Shown: positions 42,496 to 52,164, numbered from the stretch's first letter. The stretch: DNA of 64,000 nucleotides from an uncultured Lachnospiraceae bacterium (GCA_910578335.1 CAJTPU010000017.1:1-64000); one strand, 5' to 3'. The notes: generated by a model not told the origin, from the letters alone. Program-made: numbers and translations.

Positions 42496-43080
42496 ATGCT
42501 TACGGATATACAGCTTTTACAGTTAAAAAATGCAGTCAGCCACATTCTTCGTGTGCCGGGCAATTACACCGGGGGCGTACTTGAGATGGCGGTAGTGGCA
42601 GATTACAGTCTGCCTGTGGCTGTTGTGCGCGAAGAGTGCGGGCAGATTGCAGATATGCTGAAGAAACAGAATGAAGTTTTCCGCAATGTGCGTCTCAATT
42701 TGATAAGATGGATTGCGGATGAGCAGATTCAAAAAGAAGTGATACCTATGTCATTTTTGACGACAGGACGCGCTTTTGCAAAGGAAACAGATGTGGAAGC
42801 GGCGGATGAGGAAACGGCGGGTATAGCGCTTTTCCGACAGGAAGGGAAAAGGCTGGACGAGCTTTTCCGCCAGCTTAAGCTTTTTTATGCACGTGCCAAG
42901 GTGATTTTACTTTTGACTGACGGCAGCTACCGGATAGAAGACAGGGCGGCAGTGAGAGAGTATTTGCAGCCCTTTCTCGCAAGAAAGCTTCTAATTTTGC
43001 AGAACGGAGAGCAGATTGCCGGCATCAGACTGTTTATGGAACTGACGGCGAAAGAGGGGGAAACAGACGGAGGAGAGTAA
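42496..43080 (+). CDS. protein of unknown function
   Basis: 194 residues with no signal or membrane segment. Two parts can be seen: an N-terminal region (VVADYSLPVAVVREECGQIA) and a C-terminal region with a hydrophobic strand and acidic turn (AKVILLLTDGSYRIED). AAGGAGAGG precedes ATG 42496. It is two bases before a HAD phosphatase gene, so the two are co-expressed. I do not recognise the family. Confidence 0.6.
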   Translation: MLTDIQLLQLKNAVSHILRVPGNYTGGVLEMAVVADYSLPVAVVREECGQIADMLKKQNEVFRNVRLNLIRWIADEQIQKEVIPMSFLTTGRAFAKETDVEAADEETAGIALFRQEGKRLDELFRQLKLFYARAKVILLLTDGSYRIEDRAAVREYLQPFLARKLLILQNGEQIAGIRLFMELTAKEGETDGGE

Positions 43081-43082
43081 AG

Positions 43083-43757
43083 ATGGAGAAAAAAATAGAG
43101 GCGGTCGTTTTTGATATGGACGGCGTTTTGTTTGATACGGAGCGTCTTTTTCTGGATATGTACAAGGAAGTGGCACAGGAAAAGGGAATGCCATATAAGG
43201 AAAGGGCTGTGATGGGCTGTATCGGACGGAATATACAGGACACGGAAATGCTTTTTAAAGAAGAATACGGTGAGGATTTTCCTTTTGCGGAATATCATGC
43301 GTTATGCGGGGAACGTGCGCGTCAAAGAATCGAGGCGCATGGACTGCCCATGAAGCAGGGTGTATGTGAGCTTTTGACATATTTGAAAAAGGAGGGCTGG
43401 CGGATTGCGCTTGCTTCTTCTACAAGCAGGCACGGGGTGCTTGGGCACTTAAACAGGGCGCATATCATAGATTTTTTTGAAGTGATTATTGGCGGGGATA
43501 TGGTGGAGCGCGGAAAGCCTGAGCCGGATATTTACCTGCGTGCCTGTGAGGAGCTGGGAACAGAGCCGTCGTATACGCTTGCCATCGAAGACTCACCGAA
43601 CGGGATACGTTCTGCCTTTGCAGCGGGATTAATGCCTGTTATGGTGCCGGATTTGATTGCGCCGTCACCGGAGATAAAAAAACTCTTGTACGCCAGATGC
43701 GAAACGCTGCTTGACGTCAGGGAAATGCTTGCAAAGAAGAAAAATCTTTTTTTATAG
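43083..43757 (+). CDS. HAD-family phosphatase, beta-phosphoglucomutase-like
   Basis: 224 residues. HAD motif I is FDMDGVLFDTE, motif II ALASSTSR, then GKPEPDIYLRA and the Asp motif AIEDSPNGIRSA. The alpha-helical cap after motif I marks the subfamily of beta-phosphoglucomutase and small sugar-phosphate phosphatases. Substrate not assignable. AGGAGAG overlaps the upstream stop and serves ATG 43083. Confidence 0.88.
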   Translation: MEKKIEAVVFDMDGVLFDTERLFLDMYKEVAQEKGMPYKERAVMGCIGRNIQDTEMLFKEEYGEDFPFAEYHALCGERARQRIEAHGLPMKQGVCELLTYLKKEGWRIALASSTSRHGVLGHLNRAHIIDFFEVIIGGDMVERGKPEPDIYLRACEELGTEPSYTLAIEDSPNGIRSAFAAGLMPVMVPDLIAPSPEIKKLLYARCETLLDVREMLAKKKNLFL

Positions 43758-43787
43758 AAACCGTCCGTGAGGCGAAGGGAGGAAATT

Positions 43788-44648
43788 ATGGCAACGCTGG
43801 GAATCCCGCAGAATACCATTGCAATTTTACAAAAATATAGTTTTGTGTTTCAAAAAAAGTACGGGCAGAATTTTCTGGTAGATACACATGTGTTGGAAAA
43901 AATCATGGACGCTGCCGAAATCACGAAGGAGGACTGCGTGGTAGAAATCGGTCCCGGAATCGGCACTATGACTCAATATCTGGCAGAGCGCGCCAGAGAA
44001 GTAGTGGCAGTTGAAATCGACAAGAAACTGATACCGATTCTGGAAGAAACGCTTGCAGCATATGACAATGTGACGGTTTTGAATGAGGATGTGCTGAAAT
44101 TGGATTTAAACCGCATTGTGGAAGAAAGTAATCAAGGAAAGGAAGTTAAGGTGGTGGCAAATCTTCCTTATTACATTACGACGCCCATTATTATGAGCCT
44201 TTTTGAAAAGCATGTGCCCTTAAAGAGCGTAACGGTGATGGTGCAGAAAGAGGTAGCGGAGCGTATGCAGGCGGGACCGGAAAGTGATAATTATGGCGCG
44301 CTGTCTCTGGCTGTGCAGTATTATGCAAAGCCGGAGGTGGTGGCAAATGTACCGCCAAATTGTTTTATTCCGAGACCGAAGGTGGGAAGCGCCGTGATAA
44401 GGCTTACCCGGTATGAAACATATCCTGTGGCGGTAAAGGACGAAAATCTGCTGTTTGCCCTGATTCGCGCAGCTTTTAACCAGCGGCGGAAAACGCTGGC
44501 AAACAGTATTTCCAATGCCCCTAATTTGTCTTTTTCCAGAGAAGAAGTGACTCAGGCATTGGTGCAAATGGAACTTTCTTCTACTGTGCGCGGAGAGGCT
44601 CTGACGCTGGAACAGTTTGCGGCGCTGTCAAACCGACTCTGTATATAA
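43788..44648 (+). CDS. rsmA: 16S rRNA dimethyladenosine transferase (KsgA)
   Basis: 286 residues. KYGQNFLVD (SAM entry), EIGPGIGTMTQYL (motif I) and the catalytic NLPYYITTPII are present, as is the C-terminal helical domain with AFNQRRKTL. It methylates two adenines in helix 45 of 16S rRNA. GGGAGG before ATG 43788 decides the start over an upstream in-frame GTG at 43767. Confidence 0.95.
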   Translation: MATLGIPQNTIAILQKYSFVFQKKYGQNFLVDTHVLEKIMDAAEITKEDCVVEIGPGIGTMTQYLAERAREVVAVEIDKKLIPILEETLAAYDNVTVLNEDVLKLDLNRIVEESNQGKEVKVVANLPYYITTPIIMSLFEKHVPLKSVTVMVQKEVAERMQAGPESDNYGALSLAVQYYAKPEVVANVPPNCFIPRPKVGSAVIRLTRYETYPVAVKDENLLFALIRAAFNQRRKTLANSISNAPNLSFSREEVTQALVQMELSSTVRGEALTLEQFAALSNRLCI

Positions 44649-44654
44649 GAAAAC

Positions 44655-44683
44655 TTGACAGTACAAAAATGCAAGACTATAAT
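44655..44683 (+). promoter_or_regulatory. consensus sigma-A promoter
   Basis: TTGACA (44655-44660), 17 bases, TATAAT (44678-44683): a full consensus match. Confidence 0.85.
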
Positions 44684-44732
44684 AAAGGAGATATACTAAC
44701 TTAATATCACGTAAACATTGAGGAGGATAAAA

Positions 44733-45374
44733 ATGAAACGTATCAGTAAAATTGTAACAATGTTGTTGGCTTGTATTATGCTGTTTTCCTTGGTTGGCTG
44801 TGGAAAAAGTGATACCGGGAAGGCTCTTTACGGCACATGGTCCATGGAGGTTGACCTTTCAGAAGAGTTGAACAAGCAGATGGGTGATGATTTTGCAGGC
44901 TTTGACGGTAAGCTGGTTATCAAGCTTAAGTTTGATTTCAATGAGGATGGCAGCTTCAAAATGTATGCCGACGGGGAGGCTCTGAAGGAAAGCTTTGAAA
45001 CATGGCTGGATTCTTTTGCAACATTCAGTCTGGATGTGATGTATGCTCAGTTTGAACAGATGGGACTTTCCAAAGAAGACGCAGACGAGCTTGTACAGTC
45101 TCAGTATAACTGCACTATGGAAGAGTATATCCGTGATACGATGGCATCTTCCGTTGACGTGGATGCAATGGCTGCAGAGATGACGATGAAAGGCATTTGG
45201 GAGGCAAAGGGCGATAAGCTTTATATGTCTGAAGATGATGAAATTGATGTAAACAGATTTGATATCTTTTCGGTTTCCGGAGATACTCTTACTTTGAACC
45301 TTCCTGAAGGAGCAGAGGATGAGAGCGATATCCCCGGACTGCAGTATCCGTATACCCTCCACAAAGAAAAATAA
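44733..45374 (+). CDS. lipoprotein sharing a domain with the next gene
   Basis: 213 residues. The lipobox SLVGC (Cys near residue 22) is followed by a domain with GTWSMEVDLSEELNKQ, FDFNEDGSFKMY and GLSKEDADELVQ. The same order of segments appears in the last 200 residues of the next protein, so the two are paralogous. ATG 44733 follows AGGAGG. The strong promoter suggests high expression. No known function. Confidence 0.8.
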   Translation: MKRISKIVTMLLACIMLFSLVGCGKSDTGKALYGTWSMEVDLSEELNKQMGDDFAGFDGKLVIKLKFDFNEDGSFKMYADGEALKESFETWLDSFATFSLDVMYAQFEQMGLSKEDADELVQSQYNCTMEEYIRDTMASSVDVDAMAAEMTMKGIWEAKGDKLYMSEDDEIDVNRFDIFSVSGDTLTLNLPEGAEDESDIPGLQYPYTLHKEK

Positions 45375-45403
45375 ATCAAAGGGAAAGTGTAAGAGGTAGA
45401 TGA

Positions 45404-47353
45404 ATGTTTTGTCCGAATTGCGGGAAACAAATTAGCGATAATTCTAAATTTTGCGGGTTTTGCGGCGCGGTGATGACACCGCCCGCAGCGCCCATAACAG
45501 AACAGCCGGCGGCAGCAGTAACAGAGCCCATGCCGGTGGTGGAGCAGCAGCCGATGACAGCGCCAATGGAGCCTGTGCCGGTGGTAGAGCCTCAGCCGGT
45601 TGCAGCGCCAATGGAGCCCATGTCGGTGGTAGAGCAGCAGCCAGTGACAGCGCCAATGGAGCCCATGCCAGTTGTAGAGTCTCAGCCGGTTGCGGCACCA
45701 ATGGAGCCCATGCCGGTGGTAGAGCCACAGCCGATGACAGCGCCAATGGAGCCCATGCCAGTTGTAGAGCCTCAGCCAGCGGCGGCAGTAACAGAGCCTA
45801 TGCCGGTGGTAGAGCCACAGCCAATGGCGGCGCCTATATCGCAGCCGGTTGCGCCGATGCAGCAGGCAGCATATCAGCAGCCGGCGGCAGCACCCATGCA
45901 GCCGATGCAGGGAGGCATGCCTCCTTTTTCACCTGTGCCTCCGGAGGAGAAAAAGAAGAAGAAAAAAGGAAAAGCAGGTCTGATTGTTGCAATTGTAGTG
46001 CTTCTTCTTGCGCTTGCAGGCGGTGGTGTGTTTGCTTTTATGTACATGAATCGTCCGGCGAAAAAGATAATGGATGCATTTGCGGCAAATGATATTGATG
46101 CGGTAGTGGAGCTGTATGAGAAGGTTGGCGACAAGGATAGGGAAGGAGTCACCTCTCAGGCGCGCGACTATGCCGAAAAGCTTACGGAAGGATATCTGGA
46201 CGGAACAGGCGAGCAGGATTATAAAACCGTCAAAGACGTGTTAGATAAGCTGTCCGACAGTGTTTTGGAAGATGACGATGAGCTGGAAGACTGGATGGAT
46301 ACCATTGATATTGTCAATGCGTCCCGTTCTTCTTTTAAACAGGCAGAAAGCTATAAGGAAGCAGGCTCCTATGTGGAGGCGCTTGCAGAATATGCCAAAG
46401 TAGTAAAAATGGATGAGTTAAATTTTGCGCGGGCACAGCAGGCGATAGAAGAGACAAAGAACTTGTACCGTGAAGCTGCCATGGAAGAAGCGAAATCTTA
46501 TGAAGATGCCGGAAACTATGAAGAAGCACGCGATGTATATGAGGAAGCCTTGACTGTCCTGGAAGGTGACACTCAGCTTCTGAATGCAATTGATGCTTTG
46601 GAAGCAGCGGTAGTAGAGCAAGCGTTTATAAGTGCCATGGAAGCGGCGGACGAGGCTGTAAGCGAAGGACGCTATAGTGATGCCAAAAGCATCATCAATG
46701 CTGCCATGGAGATTGAAGGTATTTCCAGCGGGCAGCAGCAGGCTCTTTCCGACAAGCTTTCTGAAATTACGGATGCCATGTACGCAGACGGCAGTATACT
46801 TGGCGCATGGAAAATGGATTGTGACCTTTCTAGCTCGATTGCTTCCGAGCTTGGAGCAGAATTTGAGGATTTTGAGGGAACTTTCATTGTCACCATAATA
46901 TTTGAGTTTCAGGAGGACGGAACCTTCCGTATGTATCTGGATGAGGAGAGCTTCAGAGAAAACTTTGACGGATGGCTGGATGAGGTGATTCTTTATACGG
47001 TGGATACCATGTATGATATGTTTGCAGAGATGGGGCTTTCCAAGGAAGAAACGGATGAACTGCTGCAGGATATGTACAATATGACAATGGAAGAATATTT
47101 GCGTGAATCCATGGAAGCCGAAATGGACCCTCAGGGGATGGCGGATTCGATACTTGAAGATGTGGATATGACAGGTGTTTACAGAGTTGATGGAGACCGG
47201 TTGTATATGGCTGAGCAGGAAATTGATGAAAGCAGGTATGATAATTTCCATTTTGAGGAAGACAAACTGATTATTGAACTGCCTGACGGAGTAGACTCTG
47301 AAGAATTACTGCCGGGAATTTCTTATCCATTTGAACTGACAAGAGTACAATAA
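45404..47353 (+). CDS. zinc-ribbon membrane protein with Pro-Val repeats and lipoprotein-like C-terminal domain
   Basis: 649 residues. An N-terminal zinc ribbon (CPNCGKQ...CGFCG, Cys 3, 6, 20 and 23) is followed by about seven 15-residue repeats of the form MPVVEPQPMTAPMEP (about 45-147). A membrane segment lies at about 190-212, after a KKKKKGK basic stretch. A helical, TPR-like region follows (about 215-460), and the C-terminal 200 residues are paralogous to the preceding lipoprotein. The repeats are also tandem in the DNA (45-base units, roughly 45530-45840) and could vary in number. Placed outside or at the membrane; function unknown. Confidence 0.8.
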   Translation: MFCPNCGKQISDNSKFCGFCGAVMTPPAAPITEQPAAAVTEPMPVVEQQPMTAPMEPVPVVEPQPVAAPMEPMSVVEQQPVTAPMEPMPVVESQPVAAPMEPMPVVEPQPMTAPMEPMPVVEPQPAAAVTEPMPVVEPQPMAAPISQPVAPMQQAAYQQPAAAPMQPMQGGMPPFSPVPPEEKKKKKKGKAGLIVAIVVLLLALAGGGVFAFMYMNRPAKKIMDAFAANDIDAVVELYEKVGDKDREGVTSQARDYAEKLTEGYLDGTGEQDYKTVKDVLDKLSDSVLEDDDELEDWMDTIDIVNASRSSFKQAESYKEAGSYVEALAEYAKVVKMDELNFARAQQAIEETKNLYREAAMEEAKSYEDAGNYEEARDVYEEALTVLEGDTQLLNAIDALEAAVVEQAFISAMEAADEAVSEGRYSDAKSIINAAMEIEGISSGQQQALSDKLSEITDAMYADGSILGAWKMDCDLSSSIASELGAEFEDFEGTFIVTIIFEFQEDGTFRMYLDEESFRENFDGWLDEVILYTVDTMYDMFAEMGLSKEETDELLQDMYNMTMEEYLRESMEAEMDPQGMADSILEDVDMTGVYRVDGDRLYMAEQEIDESRYDNFHFEEDKLIIELPDGVDSEELLPGISYPFELTRVQ

Positions 47354-47383
47354 ACGCTAAATTACGACATATAGTAATCTATA

Positions 47384-47439
47384 ATCGAGGAAATGCACAA
47401 TATCTTGTATTTTTTGTGCATTTTCCTCGATATTTTTTT
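47384..47439 (+). terminator. strong terminator after 47353
   Basis: ATCGAGGAAATGCACAA (47384-47400) pairs with TTGTGCATTTTCCTCGAT (47414-47431) with one bulged T, followed by seven T. The T run abuts the -35 TTGACA (47438-47443) of the next gene. Confidence 0.9.
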
Positions 47440-47473
47440 GACATAACATAACAGAATATGATAAACTTAGTGG

Positions 47474-50071
47474 GTGATAGTGGATGATTTCACCTTTAAA
47501 AAGATAACCGTAACAGGTAAGTACCATTTAGGAGAGGCTGCCGCCGTGGATAAGAATGAATACAGCATAAGGTTGGAAGAGATAAAGACGCTGATAGCAA
47601 AGAAGAAATATGTAGACGCTGCTGCTATCGCGGACACGATTGACTGGCGCCGTGTCAAGAAGGTTATGACACTGTGTACCATCAGCGATTTATATAAAAT
47701 TAACCGTCGTCTGGAAGATGCGCGGGATGTGCTTTTGCTGGCATATGACAGGCATCCCGGGGGACGTTTTATTGTGTATTCGCTTTGTGAATTGTCCATA
47801 AAAATGGGCTCATTCGTGGAAGCAGTAGAATATTATAAGGAATTTGCACAGATTGCGCCGAAAGACAGCGGGCGTTATGTACTGCAGTATAAGCTGTACG
47901 AGGCACAGGAGGTGAGCCTTGAGGAGCGGATTGAAGTTTTAGAAGAATTAAAGTCCAAGGATTACAGTGAAAAGTGGGCATATGAGCTGGCATACCTGTA
48001 TCATCGTGTCGGTCTGGGAACCAGGTGCGTGGAGGAATGCGATGAACTGATACTTTGGTTTGGGGAAGGTAAATATGTGCAGAAAGCGATGGAATTAAAG
48101 CAGCTTCATGCACCGCTTACCAATGAGCAGCAAATGAAATACAATCAAATGCAGGGTATTGATGCGGCAGAAGAATATTATCCTGCGGCAGAAGTGCAGG
48201 AGGAAGCACAGGGCGAGACCGACTGGCTGGGAGCGCCAACGAAGGAGATTCCGCAGCAGGAGCTTGACATTCAGGTGAAGCTTATGAATGTGGGACAATA
48301 CGACACCATCAATATTCAAAAAGAGCTTGCCCAGAATATGAAAGAGCTTTTGTCTGAGCCGCAGGAAGAGACTTTGCAGAATGCAGGGGAGCCGCCCGTA
48401 CAGGCAGAAGAGATAGAGGAAGAACCTTTGGCAGAGGAAGCTTTGGGGACTGCCATGGAAACGGATAAGAAGGAAGCAGTACCAAAAGCCGCAGAGACCG
48501 GAATAATAAAAGAAGAGGGAAAACGGAGCAAGTTTGACAAAATTCTGGGCATGGAATATGACGGGCAAATCAGTATGCTGGTGCCGGATTTTGAAAAGGT
48601 GGAAAAACAGATAACCGGTCAGATTCGACTGGATGATGTTTTGGTTGAGTGGGAAAAAGTAAAGAAGGACAGTGAGCAGAAGCGCATGGAGGCTGTACGC
48701 CAGCATGTATTGGCGCAGACAGGCGCCATGTTCACAGAGTTTGAAGCGGCGGCAAGAGACGGTTTTCTCGAAAAACTGGAAGATGGAAGAGCGGTTCTGT
48801 CAGAGGAAGCAGAGAATTCTGAGGTAAAAGAAACGGCAAAAGATGCGGAAACGGCGGATGTATACGAGCCGGAAACAGTCGAGGAAGCTGATGAATATGA
48901 AGAACCGTTAGCGGATGAAGCGCCTGCAAAAGACTTTGCAGGAGAGGAATACCTTGAAGAAGAGTACGAAGAGCCTGTAGAGAACTTTGCAGGGGAAGAA
49001 GAACCTGAAGAGGAGTACGAAGAGTCTGTAGAAGCCTTTGCAGGGGAAGAAGAACCCGAAGAGGAATACGAAGCGTCCGCGGAGGAATTTTCAGGGGAAG
49101 AAGAGCCTGAAGAGGAATACGAAGAGCCTGCGGAGGAATTTGCAGGGGAAGAAGCATCCGACAGCGGATACGAAGAAGCGCCGGCAGAAAGTCTCAAAGA
49201 AACTTCCGCGTCCGAAACAGCAGCCGCAGGGAAGACGGCGGGTGTAGATAATGGGACCGAAGGCACAGCAGCCCCGGAGAAGAAGGGCGGACAAGAAGCT
49301 TCGCCCAAGCATGAAGGCAGTAAGGTTCGTGCCATGTCACCGGAGGAAAGACAGCACTTTGGACATTACTTACAGAGTAAGGCGACGAAGGAGCAGATTG
49401 TTCATGCGATTGACAATATCAGTATGGCAGCCTATACCGGCAATGTCATCATTACCGGCGAAGAAGGAATGGATACCATGACGCTGGCAAAGAACCTGAT
49501 TAAAGAGGTGCAGCAGACGGACAGCAATTTTTCGGGTAAAATAGCAAAGATTTCCGGGGACTCCCTCAACAGTAAAAATGTTGCTGTCACGTTCAAGAAG
49601 CTGGTAAACGGCGCATTGATAATACAAAATGCGGGAGCACTGAAAAAGGAGACGGCTGAGCGAATCAGGAAGGCGCTGGAACAGGAGCACAGCGGCATCA
49701 TAGTGGTTTTGGAGGACTTGAAGAAAGATATCAATAAGCTGCTCAAGAGAAGTCCTGCGCTTACGGAATGCTTTAATATCAGAATTGATATAGAGGCGCT
49801 TGACAATGATTCACTGGTTGCCATCGGTAAAAAATATGCAAGAGACCAGGAATACAGTATAGATGAGCTGGGAGTTCTGGCGCTGCATACCTGTATCGCC
49901 GACAGGCAGACCAGCGACCATGCGGTAACGGTTGCTGAAGTCAGGGAAATTACCGACCGGGCAATCCGTCACGCGAACAGAAAGACACTGGGGCATTTCT
50001 TTGACATTTTACTGGCAAAGAGGTATGATGAAGAAGATATGATTATTCTGCGGGAAAAGGATTTCATATAA
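47474..50071 (+). CDS. TPR protein with acidic repeats and a degenerate AAA+ domain
   Basis: 865 residues. The N-terminal TPR-like helical repeats (about 25-215) are followed by an acidic low-complexity middle with five 17-residue repeats of the form FAGEEEPEEEYEEPVEN (48935-49190). The C-terminal AAA+-like domain (about 620-860) has ITGEEGMDTMTLAKNL where Walker A should read GxxGxGK(T/S), and LIIQNAG where Walker B should have DE, so it probably does not hydrolyse ATP. GTG 47474 lies at the predicted transcription start. GTG 47546, after GGAGAGG, is a possible alternative start. Function unknown. Confidence 0.7.
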   Translation: MIVDDFTFKKITVTGKYHLGEAAAVDKNEYSIRLEEIKTLIAKKKYVDAAAIADTIDWRRVKKVMTLCTISDLYKINRRLEDARDVLLLAYDRHPGGRFIVYSLCELSIKMGSFVEAVEYYKEFAQIAPKDSGRYVLQYKLYEAQEVSLEERIEVLEELKSKDYSEKWAYELAYLYHRVGLGTRCVEECDELILWFGEGKYVQKAMELKQLHAPLTNEQQMKYNQMQGIDAAEEYYPAAEVQEEAQGETDWLGAPTKEIPQQELDIQVKLMNVGQYDTINIQKELAQNMKELLSEPQEETLQNAGEPPVQAEEIEEEPLAEEALGTAMETDKKEAVPKAAETGIIKEEGKRSKFDKILGMEYDGQISMLVPDFEKVEKQITGQIRLDDVLVEWEKVKKDSEQKRMEAVRQHVLAQTGAMFTEFEAAARDGFLEKLEDGRAVLSEEAENSEVKETAKDAETADVYEPETVEEADEYEEPLADEAPAKDFAGEEYLEEEYEEPVENFAGEEEPEEEYEESVEAFAGEEEPEEEYEASAEEFSGEEEPEEEYEEPAEEFAGEEASDSGYEEAPAESLKETSASETAAAGKTAGVDNGTEGTAAPEKKGGQEASPKHEGSKVRAMSPEERQHFGHYLQSKATKEQIVHAIDNISMAAYTGNVIITGEEGMDTMTLAKNLIKEVQQTDSNFSGKIAKISGDSLNSKNVAVTFKKLVNGALIIQNAGALKKETAERIRKALEQEHSGIIVVLEDLKKDINKLLKRSPALTECFNIRIDIEALDNDSLVAIGKKYARDQEYSIDELGVLALHTCIADRQTSDHAVTVAEVREITDRAIRHANRKTLGHFFDILLAKRYDEEDMIILREKDFI

Positions 50072-50095
50072 TATATCAGTATAGGATGGGGTTTT

Positions 50096-52021
50096 ATGGA
50101 TAAGAAAATGCAGGCGGCAGAGGAACAGGAAACCGTATTTATTACGGAGGCAGACCAATATTTATTTGCACAAGGTACGCACTATGATATTTATAAAAAG
50201 CTGGGAGCGCATTTTTCTGTGGAAGATGGGGTAGAAGGCGTTTTCTTTGCTGTGTGGGCGCCCAATGCGGCGGCAGTTCATGTGATTGGAGAATTTAACG
50301 GCTGGAACGAAGACAGTCATGCAATGACGAAAATCGGACCGGGCGGCATCCATACATTGTTTGTGCCGGAGGTTGCAGAGGGTACAATGTATAAGTTTCT
50401 CATTACCACGGGGGAAGGGCAGAAGCTTTATAAAGCGGACCCATTTGCAAATTATGCAGAGATGCGTCCGGGTAACGCTTCTAAAGTGACCAATCTGAAG
50501 GGCTTTGTGTGGAATGACGAAAAGTGGATGGCAGAAAGAGACAGCGGCAGTCTTTTGGAGAAGCCGATTGCTATCTATGAATGTCATATCGGGTCATGGA
50601 TGAAGCATCCGAATGGCACTGCCGATGGTTTTTATAACTATAAGGAATTTGCAGACAGGCTGGTCGCATATCTGAAAGAGATGAAATATACGCACGTGGA
50701 GCTGATGGGGATAGCAGAGCATCCCTTTGACGGCTCTTGGGGCTATCAGGTGACGGGCTACTACGCACCGACTTCCCGCTACGGAACGCCAAAGGATTTC
50801 ATGTATTTGGTGAATTTATTACATAAAGCCGGTGTCGGGGTGATTTTAGACTGGGTACCGGCGCATTTTGCAACAGATGCGCATGGGCTGGGCTGTTTTG
50901 ACGGTAAGTGCATTTTCGAGCATCCGGACCCCAGACTGGGCGAGCATCCTGACTGGGGAACCAAGATTTTTAATTATGGCAGGACAGAGGTAAAGAACTT
51001 TCTGATTGCCAATGTGCTGTTCTGGCTGAGGGAGTTTCACATTGACGGTATTCGGGTAGATGCCGTTGCGTCCATGCTTTATCTGGATTATGGCAAGAAG
51101 GATGGACAGTGGTGCCCGAATAAATACGGCGGCAATAAAAATCTGGAAGCAATAGAATTTTTCAAACATCTCAATTCCGTAGTAAGAGGGACTTACCCCG
51201 GATTTATGACGATTGCGGAGGAATCTACGGCGTGGCCGCAGGTTACGGGAAAGGTCGAGGATGGCGGTCTCGGATTTACCTTCAAGTGGAATATGGGCTG
51301 GATGCATGATTTTTGCGAATATATGAAGCTGGACCCTTATTTCCGCAAGGACAATCATTATGCCATGACTTTTGCCATGAGCTATAATGAGAGCGAGAAT
51401 TATATCCTGCCGCTTTCTCATGATGAGGTGGTGCATTTAAAATGCTCCATGGTCAACAAGATGCCGGGTTATCATACGGATAAATATGCCAATCTGCGTG
51501 CCGGGTATACCTATATGTTTGGACACGCGGGCAAGAAGCTTCTGTTTATGGGTCAGGACTTTGGGCAGGAAAGAGAGTGGAGCGAGGAGCGGGAGTTAGA
51601 CTGGTTTTTGCTGGAAGAGCCGCTTAACAGGGGATTGCAGGCGTATGTTGCCGAGCTTTTGACCATTTACAGAAAGTATCCCTGTATGTATTCCATAGAC
51701 AATAGCTGGGAGGGATTCGAGTGGCTGAATGCGGACGACAACAACAGAAGTACCTACAGCTTCTTTAGAAAGTCCCAAACCGGCAAAAACAATTTGCTGT
51801 TCGTGATAAATATGACGCCTATGCAGTGGGACAATTACCGGCTGGGCGTGCCGGCAAAAAAGAAGTACCGGCTATTATTAAACAGTGACGAGGAGCGTTT
51901 TGGCGGCGGCGGCGGTAAGCTCCCCGAGGTATTGGAAGCAGAAGCAGAACCGGAAAATTATAAGGATTATTCCATTGTATTTGATTTGGCGCCTTATATG
52001 GCGGCAGTATTTGTGTTTTAA
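50096..52021 (+). CDS. glgB: 1,4-alpha-glucan branching enzyme
   Basis: 641 residues. An N-terminal CBM48 domain (about 45-130; FAVWAPNAAAVHVIGEFNGW) is followed by a GH13 barrel with nucleophile Asp in GIRVDAVASMLYLDYG, acid/base Glu in AEESTAWP, and transition-state Asp in LSHDEVVH. A C-terminal beta domain closes it. It makes alpha-1,6 branches in glycogen. GGATGGGG precedes ATG 50096. No other glycogen gene is adjacent. Confidence 0.95.
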   Translation: MDKKMQAAEEQETVFITEADQYLFAQGTHYDIYKKLGAHFSVEDGVEGVFFAVWAPNAAAVHVIGEFNGWNEDSHAMTKIGPGGIHTLFVPEVAEGTMYKFLITTGEGQKLYKADPFANYAEMRPGNASKVTNLKGFVWNDEKWMAERDSGSLLEKPIAIYECHIGSWMKHPNGTADGFYNYKEFADRLVAYLKEMKYTHVELMGIAEHPFDGSWGYQVTGYYAPTSRYGTPKDFMYLVNLLHKAGVGVILDWVPAHFATDAHGLGCFDGKCIFEHPDPRLGEHPDWGTKIFNYGRTEVKNFLIANVLFWLREFHIDGIRVDAVASMLYLDYGKKDGQWCPNKYGGNKNLEAIEFFKHLNSVVRGTYPGFMTIAEESTAWPQVTGKVEDGGLGFTFKWNMGWMHDFCEYMKLDPYFRKDNHYAMTFAMSYNESENYILPLSHDEVVHLKCSMVNKMPGYHTDKYANLRAGYTYMFGHAGKKLLFMGQDFGQEREWSEERELDWFLLEEPLNRGLQAYVAELLTIYRKYPCMYSIDNSWEGFEWLNADDNNRSTYSFFRKSQTGKNNLLFVINMTPMQWDNYRLGVPAKKKYRLLLNSDEERFGGGGGKLPEVLEAEAEPENYKDYSIVFDLAPYMAAVFVF

Positions 52022-52055
52022 AGGTTAAGAAAAAGAATAAGCATGACGAAATAAA

Positions 52056-52128
52056 AGGTGAGCGTAAGGATACGTTCATCTTTTATTCATAACAATAGAA
52101 GACTCGCGAAGCGTGGATTCTATTGTTT
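52056..52128. repeat. terminator plus hairpin repeat, copy 2
   Basis: GGTGAGCGT (52058-52066) and ACGTTCATC (52073-52081) pair with G-U pairs and run into TTTT, a terminator for glgB. Bases 52083-52128 are the second copy of the 46-base element at 22722-22767 (44 of 46 identical), with AACAATAGAA/TTCTATTGTT around a 17-base loop. Both copies directly follow a terminator. Confidence 0.8.
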
Positions 52129-52164
52129 TGTATTACCGAAGCTGCAAGAGAGGAATAGAAGAAT

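Noticed and set aside
45530..45840. Non-coding tandem repeat
   Set aside because: The 45-base units are in frame and encode the Pro-Val repeats of the 45404-47353 protein.
48619..49335. Minus-strand open frame rich in Ser/Ala
   Set aside because: It is the mirror of the acidic GAA/GAG-rich repeats of the plus-strand gene, with no ribosome site of its own.
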